Below are positions 19,645 to 31,100 of a stretch of 64,000 nt of DNA, in pieces. A program made the translations under genes and the position numbers. Under the pieces are notes generated by a model. It worked only from the letters and a program-made list of their open reading frames with translations. It did no database searches and was not told the origin of the DNA. Source of the DNA: Chaetorhynchus papuensis (lineage: Eukaryota > Chordata > Aves > Passeriformes > Rhipiduridae); assembly GCA_013396525.1 (NCBI GenBank), contig VWYX01000012.1, positions 2,729,470 through 2,793,469 on the forward strand, read 5' to 3'. Every line of letters begins with the position of its first letter. The first letter of the stretch is position 1.

Positions 19645-20524
19645 GTAGGTGGTGGTGTGTCACCTCCTGAGCTGAGCTGCAAGGACACAAAGTTCTGTTC
19701 GGCTTCGTAACTCATAACACACGCACACAAACTAGCTAAAATTTGATGTATCCCAGCTGTTAACAATCCCTTTGTACCTGGTCCCAAAATTCCTTATTTT
19801 TCAGTTAGTCAACTGAATATGACTAATTCTTAATGGGAGATACTTGGTTCGTGGTTTCTGTCTTTTGATATTTTCCTGCCATAGAACAGCAATAAATTAA
19901 CACAATGAATTGGGCTTAATTAGGCCCAAAAATGCATGACTAAACCTGACAAAAGGTCCATGTAGAAACAGGTAATTCATCTCTAGTTGTTATTTATTAA
20001 ATGAAAGTATGGTAATGCATTTTTACTTAGCCTAATTAGCACACTTCAGTCATAAAAGTGTCTCAAATACTGCAAAACCGCCTATTGTTTTCCCTTTCCC
20101 TTCTTGTTGTTCTAAGTAAACCAGAGCTGATGTTCTCTGCTTAGTTTCTCACATATTTCACAGTAACAGTTGTGAATTACAACTGCTGGCAGAAAGATAA
20201 ATCAAGTCATTTATCTAACTCCTCTGCATCCCCCAGGAAAAAAAAAAAGAAAAATAAAAAAAAAAAGTCCTCCTACAGGGAGGACAGCTCACAGGTTGCT
20301 AACCTACACTTTCTCTGGAGCGTCAGCGTATTGATTTCCAAGGAGCACATCCTCTCATCTGGCAATCTGACAATATTCCTGAGCAGCTCTGTGCCCCTGA
20401 CTAATCTGTGTGATTCTCTTGCACTCATTTAACATTAGTGCCTCTCCAGTTAACTTTTCCTCAGTGCCCTCTCTCAGGCCACATGCTGATAGCTGGTAAC
20501 TGTTTGCTGTTGTTTTCCCTGCAG
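19645..20524 (+). other. TENM2: TENM2 intron
   Basis: An 880-nt phase-0 intron, donor 'gtaggtgg', acceptor 'ccctgcag'. An A-rich tract (mostly A with G and T interruptions) lies at 20237-20267. Nothing else is recognised. Confidence 0.9.
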
Positions 20525-22139
20525 TCGATGGTGCTGCTGCTGCAGAGTCAGCGACAGTACATCTTCGAGTACGACTCCTCGGACCGCCTGCACGCCGTCA
20601 CCATGCCCAGCGTGGCTCGGCACAGCATGTCCACTCACACCTCCGTCGGCTACATCAGGAATATCTATAACCCCCCCGAAAGCAACGCCTCCGTCATTTT
20701 TGATTACAGCGATGACGGGAGGATTCTGAAAACATCGTTTTTAGGTACTGGCCGACAAGTCTTCTACAAGTATGGAAAGCTATCCAAGCTGTCTGAAATA
20801 GTGTATGACAGCACGGCGGTTACTTTTGGATATGACGAAACTACAGGTGTCCTAAAAATGGTGAATTTGCAAAGTGGAGGATTTTCTTGTACGATTCGCT
20901 ATCGGAAGATTGGTCCTCTTGTTGACAAGCAAATCTACAGGTTCTCTGAAGAAGGAATGGTCAATGCAAGGTTTGATTACACGTACCATGACAACAGCTT
21001 CCGAATCGCAAGCATCAAACCCATCATAAGTGAGACGCCTCTTCCAGTTGACCTTTACCGTTACGATGAGATTTCTGGCAAAGTAGAGCATTTTGGCAAA
21101 TTTGGAGTTATTTATTACGATATAAACCAAATTATCACTACAGCAGTTATGACGCTGAGCAAGCACTTTGATACCCACGGGCGCATTAAAGAAGTGCAGT
21201 ATGAAATGTTCCGGTCCCTGATGTACTGGATGACTGTGCAGTACGACAGCATGGGAAGGGTCACCAAAAGGGAGCTCAAACTCGGCCCCTACGCCAACAC
21301 AACCAAGTACACCTATGACTACGATGGAGACGGGCAACTGCAGAGCGTGGCAGTCAATGACAGGCCCACCTGGCGCTACAGCTACGACCTGAACGGGAAC
21401 CTCCACCTCCTGAATCCTGGAAACAGCGTCCGACTGATGCCGCTGCGCTACGACCTCAGGGACAGGATCACGCGCCTGGGTGACATCCCGTACAAGATCG
21501 ATGACGACGGGTTCCTGTGGCAGCGGGGCGCCGATGTGTTTGAGTACAACTCCAAAGGGCTCCTGACAAGAGCTTACAACAAAGCAAACGGGTGGAGTGT
21601 TCAGTACCGCTACGATGGACTGGGCCGAAGGGCTTCCTGCAAGACCAACCTGGGGCATCATCTACAGTACTTTTATGCTGATCTTCACAACCCAACAAGG
21701 GTAACTCATGTCTACAACCATTCCAACTCTGAAATTACCTCTTTGTACTACGATCTGCAAGGCCACCTCTTTGCAATGGAGAGCAGCAGTGGGGAAGAGT
21801 ATTACGTGGCCTCTGATAACACAGGCACTCCATTAGCCGTGTTCAGCATCAATGGCCTCATGATCAAACAGCTCCAGTACACGGCCTATGGGGAGATCTA
21901 TTACGACTCTAACCCAGATTTCCAGCTGGTCATTGGGTTCCATGGAGGGCTGTATGATCCTTTAACCAAACTTGTGCACTTTACCCAAAGGGACTACGAT
22001 GTACTGGCTGGGCGCTGGACATCTCCTGATTACACCATGTGGAAAAATATTGGCAAGGAACCCGCTCCTTTCAATCTGTACATGTTCAAGAGTAACAACC
22101 CTCTCAGCAATGAGCTGGATCTAAAGAATTATGTAACAG
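20525..22139 (+). CDS. TENM2: Teneurin-2, large YD-barrel exon with RHS core motif (exon 7 of 9 in window)
   Basis: A 1,615-nt exon, acceptor 'ttccctgcag', donor 'gtgaga', ending with one base of an Asp codon. It encodes most of the YD barrel: 'QYIFEYDSSDRLHAVTMPS', 'VIFDYSDDGRILKTSFLG', 'YTYDYDGDGQLQSVAVNDRP', 'WRYSYDLNGNLHLLNPGN', 'YRYDGLGRR' and 'SLYYDLQGHLFAMESSSGEE' are successive YD units. The RHS-associated core motif sits at about 21947-22030 ('GLYDPLTKLVHFTQRDYDVL' then 'AGRWTSPD'), where in bacterial relatives the barrel closes. Sequons include NAS, NTT and NHS. Silent-site composition changes within the exon (about 0.40 GC3 over 60 codons from 20729, about 0.83 over 83 codons from 21302). 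The long minus-strand frame at 20852-21661 is a shadow of this exon. Confidence 0.98.
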
Positions 22140-24804
22140 GTGAGACTTCTTCACATTTATCATACATAACATTACAGCTTGGAAGCTGATTTGGAAAAGA
22201 AATCCAGTTTCTCCTTACTAGCCCTTTGCTCAATCCTCCCATCACGTTTGAGCCATTTTCCTTTTCTGTGCTATGAAAAGGACTGGATATTTCTGAGTCC
22301 TTCATACTGCCCTTCCCTGAACAAAGGGCTCTAAGCGAGAAGATATGATGAATTATGGAGGGGAAAAAAATAAAAATAAGTTTGCCTGAATATAACATTT
22401 CAGCACAGCCATAGTGCTCTTCGTATTGAATTAGTACTGTATAAAGATGTGTTCATTCTTATTCTGTGTTGAGGAAAGTGAAGTCATGTATAGAAATCAC
22501 TGGCAGGTTGGTTCAGAATCACAAACCAGCATTGCTCAGATCTTCTTCTTTCAGGGCTACTTTCAAAATTAACTACTGACTGAGCCCATGGGCACATTAT
22601 GAATTAGCACCAAGAATGGACTTAATTAAACCTCTTTATCCCATTTAACTTTTAATATGCAAACAGTCTTCAGTCTTTAAAATGAAATCCTTGATGTTTT
22701 TAAAGATTATTTCATCCTGAAAGACTAATAAACGTTATGGATTGTGTAGAGCCGAGAAACAAAAGTAGTTTTGATCACCTATGTTAGAATTGGGTAAAAC
22801 TTGTAACCCTTTCTTAATTAGGGATAATTTTTCACTTAGTAACATCACACAGTACTTGAACTAACTGCTAGCAGTTTCTAAAAGGAGAGGTAATTAATAT
22901 GTCTTCAGGAAAAGCTTTTTTTCCAGAACTGAATATGCAGTATACAATAATTAGAGTAGTGATACTGTTTTTAAAAAGGAACAATCTTAATTTTAGCAGT
23001 AATTTGAATTTCAAGAAAAGTGTGCATTTTCTTCAAAGAAAATCGTAGCAAGTTTCATTAGTACATTGTGACCTAATAGTAGGTGTAACACACCACAGGT
23101 TTTAGTGGAGCTACTTTGCAATTAGGAGATAATGCAATTTGTATCTGATAGTGTGAAACTACTGGTGACTAAAATTACCTTGGGATCAGATTCTGTTGTC
23201 CTGAATTCAGCAAAAGTCCTATTTTCATCCACCACCCTTTGATTTTGATTTTCAATATCATCTTACTCTATTTTGCTACATTCTGAAATTGTATTTATTT
23301 AATTTATCCATCCACTGGATGAAATCTAATAAGATAAATTGCATTTAGGAACAACACACACCTTGCAGTCTGTAAAAATACTTCATCAGTGATGCAAATA
23401 TTTGTTGCTGTAGGACTAAACAGATTATCTTCGACAAGAAGTGATTATGGTGGCACATTTGTTGTCATAGTTTAAAAAAAAACAGAGAACAAAAAAAACC
23501 ACTAAAAACCCTCCCCCCATCCATTCTTACTGTTAACCCCTGACACTGCTTTATTTACAGATTTTGCTGAAAACAAATTTCTGTAGCAAGTGAAGTGCTG
23601 CAAAGCACATTAGCTCTGCAAAATAGTAACTGTTTTGTATATAGGCCCTCCTCTGGTTTCTGTGGAATCAGAGCAGCTGAGTGAATTGTTCAGGAGATAC
23701 CACTTTACCATAAAAGAAATTGAAGCCTTATAAGGAGAAGTAACTCTGTGCTGTCCAAACGTTCAGGCAAAATGCAGTCAGCACCACGTGATGGGAGATG
23801 GATACAGATACCTTCATAGAGGCAGAGTATTTTACAACTTACTTTAGAGTCAGAATGGCTAAGAAAAAAAAGGACTTTTGGGGAAAAAAGGCTTTGCAAC
23901 AGCTCAGCTCACAGAAGTGGCAATAGCAGCATCAGGAGCCAGTGTAGGCCAGCGAGAAGAGATGGCCACTGGGAAAGACAGGAGACATTTTTAAGAAAAA
24001 GTGCTCATGAATTTAGGAAACTGGAATGTAAAATGGGGTCATAGACTTTTTCATTTTTGTTAAAAGCATCATTTGGATAGCTAAAATACATCATTCGTTC
24101 TTAATACCTGCTGAGTGAGAATTACTGTTATTAACTTAGTTACTTAACTTTTTCAGCTAGATCTGAGGGCTGTACCCGCATTGAACCCACATCTGCAACT
24201 TGCCAAGGCTCACCTCAGAGCTGAGCTGTAGCCCTCCCACACAGCTCCTGCTTTCCCTGGAGGGATGGGGAGGATATTCTTGGTGCCTAAATTTAGACAT
24301 CTGATTTACAAGTCTAGCTTCTCACTGCTTTTAATGGAGCCTCCTGAGACCCAATGACAGCTGATAGAAGTAGGACATAGAAGAGAAGCAATGACTTTCC
24401 CCCAAGGACTTTGCAGGTGTTTTTAGAGTGTTAACCTAATAAAATATCATTATACAGTACAGTTTATAGGTTACATATAGTAGCCACATCAGAAGGTGTC
24501 AGAGATGGAACAAGTACTGCATGCTGTAAAATGTTTGGATAATTCATGTGCTCTAATGGAAAAGAATGAAAGAGCTGGTATATCCCTGATGAATTATTTA
24601 GGGTAAATTCAACACAGTATTTCCTGTGCCTGTTCATGGTGGATTGCTACAGTTCTGTAAAGCTCCACACTGTAATACTAATTGTGACTTCAGTTGCTAC
24701 TTGAAATTAAGGCTGTCAGAGATGGATTTCCTAATTTTTTTTTTATTTCCTCTATTTGTTACACACGTGTGTTTCTCACTTGGCTGCTTTCTTTTGATTT
24801 TTAG
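22140..24804 (+). other. TENM2: TENM2 intron (2.7 kb)
   Basis: A phase-1 intron. AT-rich with repeated TTAATTA/ATTAGA words between 22.6 and 23.4 kb and no recognised repeat family; candidate conserved non-coding DNA. No RNA gene seen. Confidence 0.87.
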
Positions 24805-24935
24805 ATGTCAAGAGCTGGTTGGTGATGTTTGGATTTCAGCTTAGCAACATCATTCCTGGCTTCCCTAGAGCAAAAATGTACTTTGTGTCACCACCATACG
24901 AGCTGTCTGAGAGTCAAGCGTGTGAAAATGGACAG
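24805..24935 (+). CDS. TENM2: Teneurin-2, linker exon after the RHS core (exon 8 of 9 in window)
   Basis: A 131-nt exon, acceptor 'tttttag', donor 'gtaggc'. It completes the Asp codon and encodes 'DVKSWLVMFGFQLSNIIPGF' then 'PRAKMYFVSPPYELSESQAC', ending 'ENGQ' on a codon boundary. In teneurin structures this part leaves the barrel as a linker leading to the antibiotic-binding-like and Tox-GHH-like C-terminal domains. Reading frame intact. Confidence 0.96.
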
Positions 24936-26204
24936 GTAGGCAGAAATATTAAGTTACTTTTTTGGATAAATTTGCCCCCCTCTATGGATAGAATTGCTGG
25001 CTCTTCTGTAGTTACAGCAGAAGGCCAAGCATTTAATTCAGTGTAAAGGGAAGTGGGTACAGCTAGATTTTATACTAATGAACATATGCCTTTCTTGCCA
25101 GCCTTCGTTGTTACCATAATTACAGTGTCATTAGTTTGTCTTTTATTGAGTTATTCCTTGATTAACAAGTTGTAACTCGATTAACTTGACTAGCAATGAC
25201 AAAGGGAGACTTTGTCGGGGTGATTTATCATCTCTTGTACCTTTGGTAAAACCATCCTAATAATGTGTTACAATAAACTTAGGTTGGTACTTGTTTTACT
25301 GGTAAGAAAGGGTTCTACTTCTCACCCTGTAAGAGGTTTCCTTACCATTTTTTGTCATTTTTCTAGTTAGAGGTTTTCATTTGCTACTCCATTTAACTTC
25401 AGTTACAGCATTTGTAGTTACTTGTCAGGTTAAGGGTGCACAACAGTACATGGGTTTAACTTTTATAATAAATTCCAACCCATTAATAAACTTCAGAAGA
25501 GTACTCGGCCAATTCCAAACCTCTTCATTGCTAGGCTTACTTCTTCTTTGTGGTAATACAATAGAAATTATCATATAAACCTAGGCATACCACCTTCTCA
25601 GGCTTCGAAGTCATTTGAGAGTCTAAACCCCCTCTTCAGGAATTGCTTTGGCGCTTTTGGGCCCAAATTTCTTTTTCAAAAAAAACTTACAGTCATAAGC
25701 ATTTTACTTATATATACTGACGGAAATCTCTGGGGGAAAGCGTCCACAAGTTAAATGCCACCTTTTAATACATTAATTCTGTTTGCTTTCAGCTCTGATT
25801 AAAATTGTGCTAGACTTGGGTCTTTCTTGTACTGGGCATTATATGATTGGCCAAAATTGCAATGTGTGGTGCATATATGCTACAGAGGGTGATGAGAAGT
25901 ATTTTATTTGGCATTTACAGAGGACAGAATAATTTGCTAAATGAGTATTTGCCTGATTCTGAACAAGATATGGATGGATGGATGGATGGATGGATGGATG
26001 GATGGATGGATGGATGGATGGATGGATGGATGGATGGATGGATGGATGGATAACTGAGGGTGGTCTTTCGAAGTATAGAATTTTTCTCTGCATGTCTTTC
26101 TTTTAAAAAAGCAAAGCAAAGATCATTATTTGTCTCTGAAATGAGTATTGTTCAGACCTGCATCTTCTTTGGTGTTTTGTTTTGTTTTGTTTTGCTGTCC
26201 CCAG
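24936..26204 (+). other. TENM2: TENM2 last intron
   Basis: A 1,269-nt phase-0 intron. It holds an inverted ACAAAG/CTTTGT pair at 25199-25215, a 20-copy TGGA microsatellite at 25971-26050, and four TTTTG units at 26175-26194 that form much of the polypyrimidine tract of the final acceptor 'ctgtccccag'. Confidence 0.9.
25971..26050. repeat. (TGGA)20 microsatellite
   Basis: Twenty perfect tandem copies of TGGA (80 nt), 154 nt upstream of the last TENM2 exon. The apparent proteins of repeated MDGW (plus strand) and SIHP (minus strand) are artefacts of this repeat. Perfect copy number suggests it is polymorphic. Confidence 0.98.
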
Positions 26205-26966
26205 CTAATTACAGGAGTGCAGCAGACGACAGAACGACACAACCAGGCTTTCATGGCTCTGGAGGGACAGGTCATATCTAAAAGATTACATGCCAAAATT
26301 AGAGAAAAAGCAGGTCACTGGTTCGCCACAAGCACTCCCATCGTGGGGAAAGGAATCATGTTTGCCGTGAAGGAAGGCCGTGTAACCACCGGCGTTTCCA
26401 GCATCGCCACAGACGACAGCAGGAAGATCGCCTCTGTCCTGAACGGTGCTCACTACCTGGAGAAAATGCACTACAGCATCGAGGGCAAGGACACCCACTA
26501 CTTCGTGAAGGTCGGCTCGGCCGACAGCGACCTCGTCACCCTGGCCATGACCAGCGGGAGGAAGGTCCTGGACAGCGGCATCAATGTCACCGTCTCCCAG
26601 CCCACGCTCCTCGTCAACGGGAGGACTCGAAGGTTTACGAATGTTGAGTTTCAGTATTCCACCCTGCTGATCAACATCCGCTACGGACTGACCGCCGACA
26701 CGCTGGACGAGGAGAAGGCCAGAGTGTTAGACCAGGCTCGGCAGCGAGCCCTGGCCTCGGCCTGGGCCAAGGAGCAGCAGAAAGCGCGGGACGGACGAGA
26801 GGGCAGCCGCGTATGGACAGACGGAGAGAGGCAGCAGCTCCTGAGCACGGGAAGGGTTCAAGGTTACGAGGGATATTATGTCCTGCCCGTGGAGCAGTAC
26901 CCAGAGCTAGCAGACAGTAGCAGCAACATCCAGTTTTTAAGACAGAATGAAATGGGAAAGAGGTAA
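26205..26966 (+). CDS. TENM2: Teneurin-2, last coding exon: ABD-like and Tox-GHH-derived C-terminus with TCAP-2 (exon 9 of 9)
   Basis: 762 nt including the TAA stop at 26964. It starts 'LITGVQQTTERHNQAFMALE' after acceptor 'tccccag'. The next part ('GHWFATSTPIVGKGIMFAVK', 'YSIEGKDTHYFVKVGS', sequon NVT, 'NGRTRRFTNVEFQYSTLL') is the antibiotic-binding-like domain. From about 26680 ('NIRYGLTADTLDEEKARVLD') it is the Tox-GHH-derived domain: an Ala/Arg/Lys-rich helix, then the TCAP-2 peptide (about 26832-26954, 'QQLLSTGRVQGYEGYYVLPV' onward) and a C-terminal Gly-Lys-Arg at 26955-26963 that looks like an amidation/dibasic signal. The position of the bacterial GHH signature reads Gly-Tyr-Tyr here (26871-26879). 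The ending 'LRQNEMGKR' is what marks the paralogue as TENM2. GC-rich at silent sites from about 26340 to 26850. Confidence 0.98.
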   Translation, partial: LITGVQQTTERHNQAFMALEGQVISKRLHAKIREKAGHWFATSTPIVGKGIMFAVKEGRVTTGVSSIATDDSRKIASVLNGAHYLEKMHYSIEGKDTHYFVKVGSADSDLVTLAMTSGRKVLDSGINVTVSQPTLLVNGRTRRFTNVEFQYSTLLINIRYGLTADTLDEEKARVLDQARQRALASAWAKEQQKARDGREGSRVWTDGERQQLLSTGRVQGYEGYYVLPVEQYPELADSSSNIQFLRQNEMGKR

Positions 26967-27890
26967 CAAATTAACCTGCTGTCATCCTTTGCTGGATGAA
27001 TCAGTAGTCATAACTGTTATCTCCTCTCCTAAGGAGATGAAGACCTAAATGGGGCACTAGGCTGAGCTACTCTGGGATAGTAAGTGGCAAAAAAGCTCAT
27101 ATTTTTTGAGTTAAATGCTACTGTTCAAGTGATTAAAAACCACATCCTGAAGTGGACTAAAGCCAGACTGAAAACTCTTAACCGTACAAATTAAAAAGTA
27201 CCCCTGAAATATTACCCACTTGTTCTGGGTCTAAAGAAAAACAAAAAGAAGGCCTCGTATTGTATTACCTCACTCCATTCACACGTGAGCAAACTAAGAA
27301 ATCCAAGTGGGCCACTTTCACTAACCAGCTGATGAAACACAGATGATTCAGACTGCTTGTTTGATAAATATCCAAGAGGTTTTCATTTAAAGCAAAATAC
27401 AGGTGCATTTAAAACATGACTTTGGGGTGATTTGTGTGTAGCAACTGGAGGACAAATGAAATGCAAGTGAGAGCGCACTGGAAATAGCAAAGGAAAATAT
27501 ATTTAAAAGTAACAAAACCACACTTGCACTCTGACCCTCCACTTGTCTGGCCTGAAGCTTAACTTATTCAAAGAGGGCAGAGTGTAAAGTTACATTCAAA
27601 ATGGTGGCTATAAATCACTACAGATAAATTTCATACTCTGTTTGTCTTTGAAGATTTCCATTGTGGACAGTATAACACAGTTACAGGGTGTAGTCTGTTT
27701 AGATTCAGTAGTTTGTTGGTATCAGTTCCAGTAGAGCTGTGGGCATTGTGTTACACTATTGCAAATGGGCACCACGTCAGATCACCCTGTACATACATCA
27801 GCCAGAAGGCACAATCACTGTTTCAGATTTAAAAATTATTAGTGTGTTTGTTTGGTCGAGAAACTGAGACAATCACATTACAGTCACCAC

Positions 27891-27917
27891 AAAAAAAAAA
27901 AAAAAAAAAAAAAAAAA
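27891..27917. repeat. A27 tract in the TENM2 3' UTR
   Basis: An uninterrupted run of 27 A followed by an A-rich stretch with two G interruptions. It is not preceded by a close AATAAA, so it is genomic and not a processed end. Confidence 0.95.
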
Positions 27918-28076
27918 GAAAAAAGTCTAATAAGAACTTTGGTACAAGAACTTTTTTGTAATATACATGTATGAATTGTTCATTGAGTTTTTATATTAAT
28001 TTTAATTTGCTGCTAAGCAAAGACTAGAGACAGGCAAAGATAATTTATGGCAAAGTGTTTAAATTGTTTATACATA

Positions 28077-28082
28077 AATAAA
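28077..28082 (+). terminator. TENM2: TENM2 polyadenylation signal AATAAA
   Basis: Canonical hexamer about 1.1 kb after the stop codon. T/GT-rich sequence follows ('ttgtcttcc' near 28108, 'tgtctggctgtcgtc' near 28143). Cleavage would fall near 28095-28105. Confidence 0.7.
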
Positions 28083-28104
28083 GTCTCTAAAACTCCTGTG
28101 AATT

Positions 28105-31100
28105 AGTTGTCTTCCATTGCAAAATCTTGTAAAACTGATTCATGTCTGGCTGTCGTCTAATGCACACAGCATTTTATATGTGGAAATGACTTCTTGTGGT
28201 TCCATGGATCCTGCGGGCAGCTGGTCCTTTGATCTCTGGGCAAGCAAAGTCCTTCACACACATCACCCAAAAATCTGCTTAGGACACTGGAGAAAATTGG
28301 TAAATGCTTTAGAAACTCTCTCTCTGCACCTCATGACTAGCAACCCTCAAACTGCTGTGTTTCAAATCTGGAATTAGTTTAATTGCACTGCAGTAACCCT
28401 CTAATCAGTTTGAAAGTGTAGTAACATAATATTAAATGGTACATGCAAGAGTGTGCTGTGAGCCAGGAAGTCTCCATGAAATCTGTCTTCTTTGGGAGAT
28501 TGCTTATTTCTACCACATTTAAAAAAGGGAGGTAAGATCAAAGACCCTCTCCTAAGCAAACAGTCACTCCTGGTGATGATAAAAGGGAGCCATCCATCAC
28601 CCAGAGCCCTGCCGCTTTAATCTCATTTAAGTATGTAGCTGGGGAGCTCTACTTAATTTTGAGAACAGTTTTGCTTTTGGGGTTGCAAATGAGGTTTTTA
28701 ATGATTCATGATACCAACAGAGATGCTCGAGTTGATTATGGGCATAAATTCACTCCAGGGCATTTTTAAAGCCAAACATTTCAGTGCCTGTGTGGTGCAA
28801 CACCTGGAGCACTCAGAAAGCACATCCAATTTTTCTGTGCAAACAAGAGCCACCCTGCTCTGACCAGGGGTTACACCTACGTGTTCACTCCATGGGCACC
28901 CCCAGCCCTGTTACTCAGCCTCTGAAGAGGAAGTCTGGCTGCGTTTTCTGATTAAGTCCTGATTGCCCATCAAGGCAGGTGTTTTCTTTGCTGAAGGACT
29001 CGGAGTGCTGTTACATTATTAGTCTGTTCTCTACACGTGAATTCTCTTAAGGAAGTGGTTTTTTTAATGGAGGCAAAAAACGTGAAATCGCAAGGTGGAG
29101 ACACTTTACATTACTGCAGTTTGTCTGGATTACCTGGTGAACTGCTTAGCTCATTTTCTGGGATAGAATTTTTCTTGCAGTTTGAGAGGGTTGAAATGAG
29201 AGCTGTTGCACAGTCCCCAGTGTCCTTCATTCTGTTACCATTCTCCTAAAGCTGAAACTCTTCAGAACTGGAGATTCTGCTACTTCAAAAGGGAACTCAG
29301 TTAAGCTAAAAGGGAAGCATCCTTTGAATATTAATGACTATCAGAGGAGATGTAACAAATTTCAGGGGATGCACTCCCTACTCATCTCCTTTGCAACTAA
29401 CATACACCATCAGGATGTTCCTAAACACAGTTTTGGGAGGTGCTGCTAAATTCTCACCAGAGATCATCAATCCTGGGCTAGCTGTAGTTTCCAAAGCCTG
29501 TGTGCAGCTTAGTACAGGTCCTGTGGAAAGCCCCAGCAAGACACTTGAGCTCTGAGGCCCAGCTCCCTGTCGTGCTGGAGCTGACCGAGGTCATTCCCAG
29601 CTCTGCCCCTTGGCTCTGCCGCTTCACTTGCCTGGTGTCCCATAGAGACCCCCAGCTTCACTCCCATCTACATTGACTACCCAGCCTGTCCTTTTGGCAA
29701 GTGAACTGCACTGTGTCCAGTGACTTAGAGAACCTTGTGTGGTGCATCACAGAGATTGGAAGAATTGCTGTATTTTTTGGTAATTATGACAAAACAGCAA
29801 AATTGTCTCATGTCTGGAAAAAACAGCTGACTGGTAGAGCCCATCCTAAAGAGTTTTCACTTAACAAATGAGGGAGATAACTGGACTGTTGTGGCCATGG
29901 CCAGCTCTCTTGTGGGCCCATCTGGGTTTCCCATTTCTTGAGACATCTGTTTCTCCCTCTTTGTTTCTACAACCTTCCCTTTCCTCACCTCCCTCAAACT
30001 GGTATCTCCCATTCCTCTCAAAGCTCTTGCTTTTCCTCTCTCTTCCTTGCTACACTTTTCCATATGGAATAGATGCTTAACCTAAAGCACTGCCAAGGAG
30101 ATGTGAACTGGATTCCTCTTATGAAGGAGTAGTTAAGTGGTGGCTGTAACAGTGACATTGTGTCTGTGTCCCCAGTAGCACCGTGACCAGGACAGAGCAA
30201 GGGCACCCATCAAAGGACCTGGCCTGGGAAGCACTCCTGGCAGTGGGAAGGCACAGAGCACAAGCTCAGGCCAGCCTAAGTACCATGAACATGGGTTTGC
30301 CCTCCCAGCTCACTCGAGTGCAAGCTGAGTTGTTTGCAGAGAGAGCAGGAATCCAAGAACAGGCTTCTGTTTGACACTAAAACCAGATGGAGAATCAGCA
30401 TTACAGTATATTTCCTTTTTTCCTATTGGATTGCTGTAACTGAAGGAATTTAGTATTTACAACTTTGTATTTCAGCTTGGGAAAAAACCCTTGTTTTGTT
30501 TCCTGACTTAGCCCAAAGAGTGGACTGGCTGTGGGTGTAGGCATGTGTTTCAGCACACCCTGTTCCTCACCACCACGGGTGTTTTGCCTCTCGAGGTGCA
30601 CCTGTGGCACTTTGGCCACATGATGGCAGTTCGGCCCATGAGACACCCAGAGGTACCAGCCTTTGCCTCCTGGCACTGCCGTGCCCACACCAGTCCCCAG
30701 CAGTGCCCTGTCAGCCTCCCTTAGGGGGCTGGTGCCTCCCAGATTAAGGCACACACATGTTCTTCCTGAAGCTGGGCCAGACCAGTGGATCCACAGTATT
30801 CTTTTGGCAATAAATAAAGGGAAGGAAGCATTTAGGCTTTTTTGGGTTGTTTTTTTTTTTTGCTACCTGTAGTGCAGTGGCTGACAGAAGAGCACACACT
30901 GGGCTCTCAGAGTGCACAGAGCCAGACTGAAACCAGCATGGGAGCCTGGCTCTGGTACTTCCAGTTTTCACCTCCCATCCCTTGGGAAACGCAGCCTCTC
31001 AGAAGTTTCCTGATAGAAATTACTGTACCAACACCATTCTGCCTCTGTAAGCCAAGCCCCCCAACTTCATGTAGTCCAGACTCATCACTGCTGTAAGAAT

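Larger units (their letters stand above)
26967..28100 (+). other. TENM2: TENM2 3' UTR
   Basis: From the TAA at 26964-26966 to the first convincing poly(A) signal at 28077. It contains a 27-nt A run at 27891-27917 (a likely internal oligo-dT priming site) and AT-rich sequence towards the end. The 3' limit is inferred from the AATAAA and is approximate; longer forms cannot be excluded. Confidence 0.75.

Noticed and set aside
20852..21661. 269-codon minus-strand frame
   Set aside because: Shadow of the large TENM2 exon; codon periodicity belongs to the plus strand.
25839..26119. Proteins made of repeated MDGW or SIHP units
   Set aside because: Translation of the TGGA microsatellite.
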